In this document: piece after piece, positions 54,018-63,229 of the stretch
How the letters are laid out: every line of letters begins with the position of its first letter
How positions within the stretch are numbered: the stretch's first letter is position 1
DNA from: Tabrizicola flagellatus
Lineage (GTDB): Bacteria > Pseudomonadota > Alphaproteobacteria > Rhodobacterales > Rhodobacteraceae
Assembly: GCF_008271465.1 (NCBI RefSeq)
Contig: NZ_VMDU01000015.1
Coordinates: 1-64,000 of the forward strand
Reading direction: 5' to 3'
DNA length: 64,000 bases
Notes under the pieces: model-generated
Databases searched by the model: none
Seen by the model: the letters and a program-made list of their open reading frames with translations, nothing else
What the model was told of the DNA's origin: nothing
Translations under genes and position numbers: made by a program

Positions 54018-55960
54018 AACGGACTGCCCGCGACACCGAGGCAAGCAACCGCACCCTGAACCGCCGCACGCTGATGCTGGGCGGTGCGATGGGCGCCATG
54101 GTCGCCGTGCTGGGTGCGCGGATGCGCTATCTTCAGATCGATCAGGCCGACGAGTTCCAGCTTCTGGCCGAGGAGAACCGGATCAACATCCGCCTGATCC
54201 CGCCCGAGCGCGGCATCATCATGGACCGCAACGGCAAGGTCATCGCCGGCAACGAACAGAACTATCGCGTCGTCATTACCCGCGAGGCGGCGGGCGACGT
54301 CGATCTGGTTATGCGCCGGCTGGCCGCCATCATCCCGATGACCGCCGAGGAGATGCAGGCCAGCATCGACGAGGTGAAGTCGCTGCGCGCCTTCGTCCCC
54401 GTCACCGTGGCCGAACGGCTGACATGGGAGGAGTTTTCGAAGGTCGCGGTCAACGCCCCCGCCCTGCCCGGCGTGGTGCCCGAAGTCGGCCAGTCGCGGC
54501 GCTATCCGCTGGACACCGACTTTGCCCATGTCGTCGGTTATGTCGGCCCGGTCAGCGAAAAGGACCTGGAAGGGCTGGAAAACCCCGATCCCCTGCTGCG
54601 CATCCCGAAATTCCAGATCGGCAAGATCGGCGTCGAGAAATGGATGGAGGACACGCTGCGCGGCGAGGCGGGGACCAAGCGGATCGAGGTCAACTCGGCC
54701 GGCCGGGTCATGCGCGAGCTGGAGCGGCAGGAGGGCACGCCGGGCCTCGACATCCGGCTGACCATCGACGCCGATGTCCAGAACTTCGCCCAGGCCCGGC
54801 TGGGCAGCGAAAGTGCCGCGGTGGTGGTGATGGACGTGACGAACGGCGACATCATCTGCTGCGCCTCTTCGCCTTCGTTCGATCCGAACCTCTTCGTCCG
54901 CGGGATCAGCCATGCCGACTATGCCGCACTGACCGAGAACGACCACCGGCCGCTGGCCAACAAGACGGTTTCGGGGGCCTATCCGCCGGGCTCGACCTTC
55001 AAGATGGTGACTGCTCTGGCCGCACTGGAGGCCGGGGTGGCCACGCCCGAGACCAAGGTCAGCTGCCCGGGCTACATCGAGTTCGGCGAGCGCCGGTTCC
55101 ACTGCTGGAAGCGGTCCGGCCATGGCACCGTCCGGCTGGGCCGCAGCCTGTCGGAAAGCTGCGACGTCTATTACTACGAGATCGCCCAGAAGGTCGGCAT
55201 CGACAAGATCGCCGAGATGGGCCGCCGCCTGGGTCTGGGCCAGCGGTTCGACATCCCGATGTCGGCGATCACCGAAGGCAACATGCCGGACAAGGCGTGG
55301 AAGCTGGAACGCCACAAGCAGGAATGGCGGATCGGCGACACGATCAACGCCTCGATCGGGCAGGGCTATGTCCTGACCTCGCCCCTGCAGCTGGCGGTGA
55401 TGACGGCCCGGATCGCCAGCGGGCGGCAGATCGTTCCACGGCTGGTGCGCATGGTGCAGGACCGCGAACTGCCGGTTGCCGAGGCCCCCGCCCTGGACAT
55501 CGCGCCTGAACATCTGGCCGCCGTGCGACAGGGCATGTACGAGGTGGTCAACGACGAGCATGGCACCGCGAAATCCAGCCGGATCGTCGATCCGGCCCTG
55601 GTGATGGCAGGCAAGACCGGGACCAGCCAGGTGCGCAACATCACCAAGGCCGAACGCGAGGCCGGGGTGATCTCGAACGACCAGCTGCCCTGGAACCGGC
55701 GCGACCATGCGCTGTTCGTGGGCTATGCGCCCTACGACAACCCGCGCTATGCGGTTTCGGTGGTCGTGGAGCACGGCGGGGGCGGCTCGACCGCGGCGGC
55801 CCCGATCGCGCGCGACGTGATCCTGCGCGCGCTGTCGGACGGGCTGCCGCCGCTGGACGCCTATCCGTCCAGCCAGCGCGGCCGGATCGAGACCATGCTG
55901 AAGGAGCTTCCCCTGCGCGATCCCGTGACCGGCAAGCCGCCGGCGCCGACCGAGACCTGA
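54014..55960 (+). CDS. mrdA: Penicillin-binding protein 2 (transpeptidase)
   Basis: 648 aa. Cross-links peptidoglycan during cell elongation. N-terminal membrane anchor (about 22-38), PBP dimerisation domain (IPPERGIIMDRNGKVIAGNEQNYRV), and a transpeptidase domain with Ser327-TFK330, Ser382-Cys-Asp and Lys534-Thr-Gly. GTG start overlapping mreD. Length is typical. Confidence 0.96.
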   Translation: MKRTARDTEASNRTLNRRTLMLGGAMGAMVAVLGARMRYLQIDQADEFQLLAEENRINIRLIPPERGIIMDRNGKVIAGNEQNYRVVITREAAGDVDLVMRRLAAIIPMTAEEMQASIDEVKSLRAFVPVTVAERLTWEEFSKVAVNAPALPGVVPEVGQSRRYPLDTDFAHVVGYVGPVSEKDLEGLENPDPLLRIPKFQIGKIGVEKWMEDTLRGEAGTKRIEVNSAGRVMRELERQEGTPGLDIRLTIDADVQNFAQARLGSESAAVVVMDVTNGDIICCASSPSFDPNLFVRGISHADYAALTENDHRPLANKTVSGAYPPGSTFKMVTALAALEAGVATPETKVSCPGYIEFGERRFHCWKRSGHGTVRLGRSLSESCDVYYYEIAQKVGIDKIAEMGRRLGLGQRFDIPMSAITEGNMPDKAWKLERHKQEWRIGDTINASIGQGYVLTSPLQLAVMTARIASGRQIVPRLVRMVQDRELPVAEAPALDIAPEHLAAVRQGMYEVVNDEHGTAKSSRIVDPALVMAGKTGTSQVRNITKAEREAGVISNDQLPWNRRDHALFVGYAPYDNPRYAVSVVVEHGGGGSTAAAPIARDVILRALSDGLPPLDAYPSSQRGRIETMLKELPLRDPVTGKPPAPTET

Positions 55961-55967
55961 GGTTGCG

Positions 55968-57107
55968 ATGAGTTTCCTTGAATACCGCGTCAAGCAGGCG
56001 CCCACCGGGATCCGCAAGATCCTCTACATGAACTGGCCGCTGGTGGTGCTGGTGACGGCGGTCGCCTCAGTCGGGTTCCTGATGCTCTATTCGATCGCGG
56101 GCGGGAACCTCGACACCTGGGCGCGGCCGCAGATGGAACGCTTTGCCGTGGGCATGGTGCTGATGTTCGCGGTGGCAATGGTGCCGATCTGGTTCTGGCG
56201 GTCGATGGCGGGGGTGGCCTATCTGGTGGCCTTCGTGCTGCTGCTGATCGTCGAATTCTTCGGCACGGTCGGCATGGGGGCACAGCGCTGGATCGACCTG
56301 GGCTTCATCCGCCTGCAGCCCTCGGAGATGATGAAGTTCACCCTGGTGATGGTGCTGGCGGCCTATTACGACTGGCTGGATCCGAAACGGGTCTCGCGGC
56401 CACTGTATGTGCTGATCCCGGTCCTCCTGATCGTGACGCCGACGGTGCTGGTGCTGATGCAGCCGAACCTCGGCACCTCGCTGATGCTGATCCTGGCAGG
56501 CGCGACGGTGATGTTCGTCGCCGGGGTCAGCCTGTGGTATTTCGGCGCGGTGCTGGCGCTGGGGATCAGCGCCATCGTCGGGGTCTTCACCCTGCGCGGG
56601 ACGCCCTGGCAGTTCCTGCACGACTACCAGTACAAGCGGATCGACACATTCCTCGACCCCTCGGCCGATCCGCTGGGCGCAGGCTACAACATCATCCAGG
56701 CCAAGATCGCGCTGGGGTCGGGCGGGTGGAGCGGCAAGGGCTTCATGCAGGGAACGCAGTCGCGGCTGAACTTCCTGCCGGAAAAGCACACCGACTTCAT
56801 CTTCACCACGCTGGCCGAGGAATTCGGCTTTGTCGGAGCCTTCTCGCTTCTGGGGCTTTATGCGCTGATCCTGGGCTTCTGCCTGGTGGCGGCCTTGCAG
56901 AACCGCGACCGGTTCTCCTCGCTCCTGATCATCGGGGTGGCGGCGAACTTCTTCTTCTACATCGCGGTGAACCTGTCGATGGTGATGGGCATGGCGCCGG
57001 TGGTGGGGGTGCCCTTGCCGCTCCTGTCCTACGGCGGGTCGGCGATGATGGTGCTGCTGGTCGGCTTCGGCCTGGTGCAGAGCGCCCATGTCCACCGGCC
57101 GAGGTGA
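55968..57107 (+). CDS. rodA: SEDS peptidoglycan polymerase RodA
   Basis: 379 aa, ten membrane helices. Glycosyltransferase partner of PBP2. Conserved SEDS stretches: AQRWIDLGFIRLQPSEMMKFTLVMVLA, MQPNLGTSLML, FLPEKHTDFIFTTLAEEFGFVGA, and GVPLPLLSYGGSAMM. Seven nucleotides after mrdA, and only 4 nt before the next gene, whose product is unrelated to cell shape. Confidence 0.96.
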   Translation: MSFLEYRVKQAPTGIRKILYMNWPLVVLVTAVASVGFLMLYSIAGGNLDTWARPQMERFAVGMVLMFAVAMVPIWFWRSMAGVAYLVAFVLLLIVEFFGTVGMGAQRWIDLGFIRLQPSEMMKFTLVMVLAAYYDWLDPKRVSRPLYVLIPVLLIVTPTVLVLMQPNLGTSLMLILAGATVMFVAGVSLWYFGAVLALGISAIVGVFTLRGTPWQFLHDYQYKRIDTFLDPSADPLGAGYNIIQAKIALGSGGWSGKGFMQGTQSRLNFLPEKHTDFIFTTLAEEFGFVGAFSLLGLYALILGFCLVAALQNRDRFSSLLIIGVAANFFFYIAVNLSMVMGMAPVVGVPLPLLSYGGSAMMVLLVGFGLVQSAHVHRPR

Positions 57108-57111
57108 TCCG

Positions 57112-58026
57112 ATGCCCACCGTCCTGTTCGCCGCGCCCGCGCTCTGGGCGGAATACCGGACCGCGCTGCCGCAGGCCCTGGACGAGGCCGGCGTCGCCGC
57201 GCGCGTCGTGACCGAGGCTCCGCCCGAGGAGGTGGACTACATCGTCTATGCCCCGGCCTCGCCCCTGCAGGACTTCACCCCCTACACCCGGGTGAAGGCG
57301 ATCCTGAACCTCTGGGCGGGGGTGGAGCGGATCGTGGGCAACCCGACCCTGACCCAGCCGCTGTGCCGGATGGTCGATCCCGGCCTGACCGAGGGCATGG
57401 TCGAATGGGTCACCGGCCACACGCTGCGCCACCATCTGGGGATGGACCGGCACATCGTGAACCCCGGCCATGTCTGGGACCCGACCTGCCCGCCGCTCGC
57501 GCGCGAGCGGCCGGTGACGATCCTGGGCATGGGTGCGCTGGGATCGGCCTGCGCGGCGGGTTTGCGGGCGCTGAACTTCCCGGTCACGGGGTGGAGCCGG
57601 ACGCCGAAGCCGGGCTGCCTGCACGGAGAGGACGGCCTGCGCCAGGCGCTCGCGACGGCGCAGGTGCTGGTGCTGCTCTTGCCCAGGACGCCCGAGACCG
57701 AGAACCTTCTGAACGCCGAACGCCTTGCCCTTCTGCCCCGTGGCGCGGTGATCCTGAACCCCGGCCGCGGCGCGCTGATCGACGACGATGCGCTTCTGGC
57801 CGCCCTCGATTCCGGCCATATCGGTCACGCCACGCTGGACGTGTTCCGGGTCGAGCCGCTGCCGGCCGACCACCCCTACTGGTCCCATCCCCGCGTCACC
57901 GTCACCCCGCATATCGCCGCCGACACCCGCGCCTCCAGCGCCGCGCGGGTGATCGCCGAGAACATCCGCCGCGGCGAGGCGGGCGAGCCCTTCCTGCACC
58001 TCGTGGACCGCGCGCGCGGCTACTGA
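57112..58026 (+). CDS. ghrA: Glyoxylate/hydroxypyruvate reductase A-like dehydrogenase
   Basis: 304 aa. D-isomer 2-hydroxyacid dehydrogenase of the GhrA subfamily: catalytic Arg replaced position FPLNLWAGVERI-type segment (ILNLWAGVERIVGN), Rossmann ILGMGALGSACAAGLRAL, NPGRGALIDDDAL with the catalytic Arg, FRVEPLP with Glu, and VTPHIAADT with His. Reduces glyoxylate or hydroxypyruvate with NADPH. Starts 4 nt after rodA, so it probably rides on the same transcript. A second, different family member is at 12371-13357. Confidence 0.85.
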   Translation: MPTVLFAAPALWAEYRTALPQALDEAGVAARVVTEAPPEEVDYIVYAPASPLQDFTPYTRVKAILNLWAGVERIVGNPTLTQPLCRMVDPGLTEGMVEWVTGHTLRHHLGMDRHIVNPGHVWDPTCPPLARERPVTILGMGALGSACAAGLRALNFPVTGWSRTPKPGCLHGEDGLRQALATAQVLVLLLPRTPETENLLNAERLALLPRGAVILNPGRGALIDDDALLAALDSGHIGHATLDVFRVEPLPADHPYWSHPRVTVTPHIAADTRASSAARVIAENIRRGEAGEPFLHLVDRARGY

Positions 58027-58057
58027 CCCGGGAATTTTCGGCGAAGATTCCCGGGTC
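58025..58057 (+). terminator. Terminator after the ghrA-like gene
   Basis: GACCCGGGAAT / ATTCCCGGGTC, a perfect 11-bp stem with an 11-nt TTTCGGCGAAG loop, overlapping the stop codon. Likely ends the mre-rod-ghrA transcript. Confidence 0.75.
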
Positions 58058-58130
58058 GGCGAAAAGCGTCGCGAACGGGACAGAGGGAAGCCCGCCCCCG
58101 TGGCAGCACGGTCCGCAGAGAGGTGCGGCG

Positions 58131-59021
58131 ATGCGATACGGGCAGGGTGTGGCGCTGGTGCTGGCGGCGGGGTCGCTCTGGTCGCTCATGGGCCTTGGCC
58201 TGCGTCAGATCGAGGCGGCCAGCGTCTGGCAGATCCTGTTCTGGCGGTCGGTCGGAATGGTGCCGGTGCTTCTGGCCTTCGTCTGGTGGCGCTCGGGCGG
58301 GCAGCCGCTGACGACGATCCGCAAGGTTGGGCTCGCTGGGGTGATAGGCGGTCTGGGCCTCGTCTTTGCCTTCGCGGGCGCGATCTACGCGATCCAGACC
58401 ACCACCATCGCCAATGCGGTCTTCCTGTTCACCGCCTCGCCCTTCGTCGCGGCGATCCTCGCTTGGGTCCTTCTGGGCGAAAGGGTGCGCCCCTGGACCT
58501 GGGCCGCGATCGCGCTGGCCGTCGCGGGCATGTACCTGATGGTGCGCGAGGGGCTGGCCATGGGCGCGCTGGCCGGCAACATCGCGGCGCTTCTGTCGGC
58601 TGCGGGCTTCGGCGCCTTTTCGGTCGCGCTGCGCTGGGGGAAGCTGTCCGAGATGCTGCCGGTCTCGATGCTGGGGGGCGTCTTCTCGGCCCTTGTCGCG
58701 GCGGGCGTTCTGGCGGTTCAGGGGCAACCTCTTGCGCCCTCGGCCTGGGACATCGGCGTCTCGACGGGGATCGGCGCGCTGATCCTGGCCTTGGGCATGC
58801 TCTGCTACACCCTCGGCAGCCGGGTGATCCCGGCGGCAGAGCTGACGCTTTTGTCGCTGATCGAGGTGCTCCTGGCGCCGCTGTGGGTGTTCGTCTTCCT
58901 CGGCGAGACCGCCAGCGCCGCAACCTTCGCGGGTGGCGGGGTGCTTCTGGCCGCCGTCGCGTTGAACGCGGTCATGGGCGCCCGCGCCCAGATGGCGCAG
59001 GGGCTTGCGAAAGCGCCCTGA
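58131..59021 (+). CDS. DMT/EamA-family transporter
   Basis: 296 aa, ten membrane helices in two EamA repeats, each ending in the family pattern (TASPFVAAILAWVLLGERVRPWTW at about 100, LIEVLLAPLWVFVFLGETAS at about 245). Probable exporter of amino acids or related metabolites; substrate unknown. AGAGAGG lies upstream of the ATG. Independent of the following cluster by a 198-nt gap. Confidence 0.88.
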   Translation: MRYGQGVALVLAAGSLWSLMGLGLRQIEAASVWQILFWRSVGMVPVLLAFVWWRSGGQPLTTIRKVGLAGVIGGLGLVFAFAGAIYAIQTTTIANAVFLFTASPFVAAILAWVLLGERVRPWTWAAIALAVAGMYLMVREGLAMGALAGNIAALLSAAGFGAFSVALRWGKLSEMLPVSMLGGVFSALVAAGVLAVQGQPLAPSAWDIGVSTGIGALILALGMLCYTLGSRVIPAAELTLLSLIEVLLAPLWVFVFLGETASAATFAGGGVLLAAVALNAVMGARAQMAQGLAKAP

Positions 59022-59024
59022 CCT

Positions 59025-59046
59025 GTGAATGAATGATCAAATTCAC
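59025..59046. promoter_or_regulatory. Inverted repeat upstream of the glutamine-synthetase-like gene
   Basis: GTGAAT / ATTCAC, 6-bp arms with a 10-nt centre containing TGATCA, just past the DMT stop. Possible operator for the catabolic operon starting at 59220. Confidence 0.35.
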
Positions 59047-59219
59047 GGGGCGCGAAGATCCCGTGACAGGGAGACCATCGGATGCGGTCGGAACCGCAGG
59101 ATACGGAAAGCGGCCCCTGCTGGCCGCGCAAGCCCGAGTTCGGCGGCGGAGGCCCTGCCCGTCCCGCCACCGGGGCGCATCGCCCCTGACCCGACATCCG
59201 ATCACAACAGAGAGGCACC

Positions 59220-60587
59220 ATGCCCGGAAATCTGACGCTTGATGAATTGAAGAAGGCCGTGAAGGCCGGCGAGATCGACACGGTGATCGCGGCCGGCATC
59301 GACATGCAGGGCCGCCTTATGGGCAAGCGGTTCCATGCCGAGTTCTTCGTGAACGGCGGCTACGAGGAAACCCATTGCTGCAACTACCTTCTGACCGTGG
59401 ACATGGAGATGAACACGGTGCAGGGCTACAAGAGTTCCAGCTGGGAAACCGGCTATGGCGACTACACGCTGAAGCCCGACCTGCGCACGCTGCGCCGCAT
59501 CCCCTGGCTGCCGGGCACCGCGCTGGTCCTGGGCGACACGCAGGATCACGCCACCCATGCCGACGTGCCGCATGCGCCGCGCTCGATCCTGAAGGCGCAG
59601 GTGGCCCGCGCCCGCGCCATGGGGTTTGAACCCATGATGGCGACGGAGCTGGAGTTCTACCTGTTCGAGAATTCCTACGAGAACCTGCGCGACGGCGGGC
59701 TGAACGCCCTGCGCACCGTGGGCGGCTACAACGAGGATTACCACATCTTCCAGACCACCAAGGAAGAGGACGTGATGCGCGCCGTCCGCAACGGGCTTTA
59801 CGGCGCGGGGATCCCGGTGGAGAACTCCAAGGGCGAGGCCGAGGCCGGGCAGGAGGAGATCAACTACAAGTACTCCGACGCGCTGGATACCGCCGACAAC
59901 CACGTCATCATCAAGAACGCGATCAAGGAGATCGCCTGGTCCAAGGGCAAGTCGGTGACCTTCATGGCCAAGTACGACCATCGCCGCGCGGGGTCGTCGA
60001 GCCATATCCACCAGAGCCTCTGGACGAAGGACGGCAAACCCGCCTTCGCCGACAAGGCCGACAGCCACGGCATGTCGGAGCTGATGAAGCACTATCTGGC
60101 GGGCCAGTTGCACCACGCCCGCGACATCACCGCCTTCCTTGCGCCTTACGTCAACAGCTACAAGCGCTTTACCGTGGGCATGTTCGCGCCGACCAAGGCG
60201 GTCTGGAGTGCCGACAATCGCACCGCCGGCTTCCGCGTCTGCGGCGCGCACACCAAGGCGGTGCGGGTGGAATGTCGCATTCCCGGCAGCGACGTGAACC
60301 CCTATCTGGCCTGCGCGGCGCTTCTGGCGGCGGGGCTGGACGGGATCGAGAAGAAGATGGAACTGGAGCCGGAACTGAAGGGCGACATGTATTCCGCCAA
60401 GGGCATCCGCGAGATCCCCAAGACCCTGCGCGAGGCGGCGGAGCTGATGAACAGGTCCACGATGCTGCGGCAGGCCTTCGGGGACGACGTGATCGACCAC
60501 TACCACCATGCCGCCCAGTGGGAGATTTCCGAGACCGACCGCGTCGTCACGGATTTCGAACGCGAGCGGCTTCTGGAACGCGCGTGA
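59220..60587 (+). CDS. Glutamine-synthetase-family gamma-glutamyl ligase
   Basis: 455 aa. Glutamine synthetase fold with a short N-terminal beta domain (IAAGIDMQGRLMGKRF) and catalytic domain: ATELEFYLF, GEAEAGQEEINYKY, SSSHIHQSLW, and the ATP/metal-site NRTAGFRVCG. Divergent from GlnA; closer in feel to PuuA/IpuC/GlnT-like ligases that attach glutamate to an amine. Clustered with aldehyde and alcohol dehydrogenases and an FAD oxidoreductase, suggesting catabolism of an amine or amino-alcohol through a gamma-glutamyl intermediate (inference). Confidence 0.85.
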   Translation: MPGNLTLDELKKAVKAGEIDTVIAAGIDMQGRLMGKRFHAEFFVNGGYEETHCCNYLLTVDMEMNTVQGYKSSSWETGYGDYTLKPDLRTLRRIPWLPGTALVLGDTQDHATHADVPHAPRSILKAQVARARAMGFEPMMATELEFYLFENSYENLRDGGLNALRTVGGYNEDYHIFQTTKEEDVMRAVRNGLYGAGIPVENSKGEAEAGQEEINYKYSDALDTADNHVIIKNAIKEIAWSKGKSVTFMAKYDHRRAGSSSHIHQSLWTKDGKPAFADKADSHGMSELMKHYLAGQLHHARDITAFLAPYVNSYKRFTVGMFAPTKAVWSADNRTAGFRVCGAHTKAVRVECRIPGSDVNPYLACAALLAAGLDGIEKKMELEPELKGDMYSAKGIREIPKTLREAAELMNRSTMLRQAFGDDVIDHYHHAAQWEISETDRVVTDFERERLLERA

Positions 60588-60594
60588 CCTAGGT

Positions 60595-60608
60595 CGGGCT
60601 TCGGCCCG
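60595..60608 (+). other. UUCG-loop hairpin between ligase and ALDH genes
   Basis: CGGGC-TTCG-GCCCG, a very stable tetraloop hairpin in the 66-nt gap. GGGCTTC here can alternatively pair with GAAGCCC about 30 nt downstream. No T-run; likely stabilises or tunes the polycistronic mRNA. Confidence 0.5.
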
Positions 60609-60653
60609 GCTCTTCAAGATTGGCGGTCTGAAGCCCGCCCTACGAGGACTGAC

Positions 60654-62030
60654 ATGAAACCGATCCAACTGATTTCCCCCGTTGACGGCCGGGTCTATGC
60701 CGAACGGATGCCGCTGTCGCCCGAGGCCGCCGAGGCGGTCGTCGCCCGGGCGAAGGCCGCGCAGAAACCCTGGGCCGCCCGCCCGCTGGACGAGCGGATC
60801 GCCCTGGTCAAGGCCGGGGTCGCCAAGCTGAACGCCATGTCCGAGGTGGTGGTGGAAGAGCTGGCCTGGCAGATGGGCCGCCCGACCCGTTACGGCGGCG
60901 AGTTCGGCGGGGTGAACGCGCGCACCGACTATATGGCCTCGATCGCCGCCAAGACCCTCGCCCCCGAGATGATCGAGGACAGCGACAAGTTCCGCCGTTA
61001 TCTTGCGCGCGAGGCGGTGGGCGTCGTCTTCATCATCGCGCCGTGGAACTACCCCTACCTGACCACGATCAACACCCTCGTCCCCGCGCTGATCGCCGGG
61101 AATACGGTGGTGCTGAAGCACGCCTCGCAGACCCTCCTCGTCGGCGAACGGCTGGCCGAGGCCTTCCACGCGGCGGGCGTGCCCGAGGACGTGTTCCAGA
61201 ACGTCGTCCTCGACCACGCCACCACCGAAGCCCTGATCGCCAAGCGGTCGTTCGGTTTCGTGAACTTCACCGGGTCCGTCGGCGGCGGGCAGGCGATCGA
61301 GCGCGCGGCGGCGGGGACCTTCACGCCGCTCGGCCTTGAACTCGGCGGCAAGGACCCGGGCTATGTGCGCGAGGATGCGAACCTCGACGTGGCGGTGGAC
61401 GTGCTGATGGACGGCGCGATGTACAACGCCGGGCAGTGCTGCTGCGGCATCGAGCGGATCTATGTCCACGAGAAACTGTTCGACAGCTTCGTGGAAAAGT
61501 CGGTCGCCTGGGTGGGCCAGCTGAAACTGGGCAATCCCTTCGACGCCTCGACCACGCTTGGCCCGATGGCGCACAAGCGGTTCGCCCAGACCGTCCGCGA
61601 CCAGACCGCCGAGGCCATCGCCAAGGGGGCGAAGCCGCTCCTCGACCCGAAGAAGTTCGCCGATGACGGCGGCGCCTATCTCGCGCCGCAGATCCTGGTC
61701 AACGTCGATCATTCGATGCGGGTGATGAAGGAGGAATCCTTCGGCCCGGTGGTCGGCATCATGCCGGTGAAGAACGACGAGGAAGCCATCCGGCTGATGA
61801 ACGACTCGCCCTATGGCCTGACCGCGAGCATCTGGACCGAGGACTACGACACCGCCGCCCGGATCGGCGAGAAGATCGAGACCGGGACCGTCTTCATGAA
61901 CCGCGCCGATTACCTTGACCCCGCGCTCACCTGGACGGGTGTCAAGGACACCGGGCGGGGCACCTCGCTGTCCTATCTCGGGTTCCACTCCGTCACCCGG
62001 CCGAAATCCTATCACCTGAAGAAAGTCTGA
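60654..62030 (+). CDS. NAD(P)-dependent aldehyde dehydrogenase
   Basis: 458 aa. Oxidises an aldehyde to the acid. APWNYPYLTTINTLVPALIAGN (cofactor region), Glu229 in LELGGKDP, catalytic Cys263 in NAGQCCCGIE, and EESFGPVVGIM. Second gene of the ligase-ALDH-ADH set. Substrate probably the aldehyde produced in the same pathway. Confidence 0.93.
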   Translation: MKPIQLISPVDGRVYAERMPLSPEAAEAVVARAKAAQKPWAARPLDERIALVKAGVAKLNAMSEVVVEELAWQMGRPTRYGGEFGGVNARTDYMASIAAKTLAPEMIEDSDKFRRYLAREAVGVVFIIAPWNYPYLTTINTLVPALIAGNTVVLKHASQTLLVGERLAEAFHAAGVPEDVFQNVVLDHATTEALIAKRSFGFVNFTGSVGGGQAIERAAAGTFTPLGLELGGKDPGYVREDANLDVAVDVLMDGAMYNAGQCCCGIERIYVHEKLFDSFVEKSVAWVGQLKLGNPFDASTTLGPMAHKRFAQTVRDQTAEAIAKGAKPLLDPKKFADDGGAYLAPQILVNVDHSMRVMKEESFGPVVGIMPVKNDEEAIRLMNDSPYGLTASIWTEDYDTAARIGEKIETGTVFMNRADYLDPALTWTGVKDTGRGTSLSYLGFHSVTRPKSYHLKKV

Positions 62031-62034
62031 GACC

Positions 62035-63195
62035 ATGACCCACAACGTTCCCAACCGGAACTGGTCCTATCCCACCGCGATCAAGTTCGGCGTCGGCCGC
62101 ATCGCGGAACTGGCCGACCATGCCAAGTCCATCGGCCTGAAGAAGCCGCTGCTCGTCACCGACAAGGCGCTGGCGTCCCTGCCGATCACCCAGAACGCGC
62201 TCGACATCCTCGACGCCGCGGGCCTGGGCCGGGCGGTGTTCTCGGACGTGGACCCGAACCCGAACGAGAAGAACATGGAAGCCGGGATCGCCGTCTACAA
62301 GGCGGGCGGCCATGACGGGGTGATCTGCTTCGGCGGCGGCTCGGCCCTGGACCTTGGCAAGATGATCGCGCTGATGGCCGAACAGCCGAAGAAGCTGAAG
62401 GTCTGGCAGCTGGAGGACATCGACGACTGGTACACCCGGGCCGACGCCTCGAAGATCGCGCCGATCATCGCGGTGCCGACGACGGCGGGGACCGGGTCCG
62501 AGGTCGGCCGGGCCGGGGTGCTGACGAACAGTGAAACCCACAAGAAGAAGATCATCTTCCACCCGAAGTTGATGCCCGCCGTCACGATCTGCGACCCGGC
62601 GCTGACGACGGGGATGCCGAAGTTCATCACGGCGGGCACGGGGATGGACGCGCTGGCGCATTGCCTTGAGGCTTACTCGAGCCCCTTCTACCACCCGATG
62701 TCCCAGGGCATCGCGCTGGAAGGCATGCGGCTGGTGTTCGAGAACCTGCCCAAGGTCTACAAGGACCCGAACGACCTTGACGCCCGCGCGCACATGATGA
62801 GCGCGGCGGCGATGGGGGCGGTGGCCTTCCAGAAGGGGCTTGGGGCGATCCATGCGCTGTCCCACCCGATCGGCGCGGTCTACAACACGCATCACGGCAC
62901 CACGAACGCCGTGGTGATGCCGATGGTGCTGGACTTCAACCGGAAGGCCGTGAAGGACCGGCTGGCCTCGGCCGCGGCCTACATCGGCATCAAGGGCGGC
63001 TACAAGGGCTTCTACCAGCGCATCCTTGACCTGCGCGAGACGCTGAACATCCCGGAGAACCTGACCAAGCTGGGCGTCAAGGACCCGGATCTCGACATGC
63101 TGACCAAGATGGCGCTGGAGGATCCATCCTGCGGCGGCAACCCGGTCAAGATGACCAAGAAGAACACGCGCAAGCTGTTCGAGGCCTGTCTCTGA
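62035..63195 (+). CDS. Iron-containing alcohol dehydrogenase
   Basis: 386 aa. NAD-binding GGGSALDLGKMIAL and metal ligands in DALAHCLEAYSSPFYHPM, HALSHPIGAVYNTHHG. Interconverts an alcohol and aldehyde. Starts 4 nt after the ALDH stop, so co-translated. Together the two enzymes could oxidise a hydroxyl-containing intermediate to the acid. Confidence 0.93.
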   Translation: MTHNVPNRNWSYPTAIKFGVGRIAELADHAKSIGLKKPLLVTDKALASLPITQNALDILDAAGLGRAVFSDVDPNPNEKNMEAGIAVYKAGGHDGVICFGGGSALDLGKMIALMAEQPKKLKVWQLEDIDDWYTRADASKIAPIIAVPTTAGTGSEVGRAGVLTNSETHKKKIIFHPKLMPAVTICDPALTTGMPKFITAGTGMDALAHCLEAYSSPFYHPMSQGIALEGMRLVFENLPKVYKDPNDLDARAHMMSAAAMGAVAFQKGLGAIHALSHPIGAVYNTHHGTTNAVVMPMVLDFNRKAVKDRLASAAAYIGIKGGYKGFYQRILDLRETLNIPENLTKLGVKDPDLDMLTKMALEDPSCGGNPVKMTKKNTRKLFEACL

Positions 63196-63229
63196 CGGTG
63201 CGCTGTAGCGCAGCCTGCGCCCTGGCGCG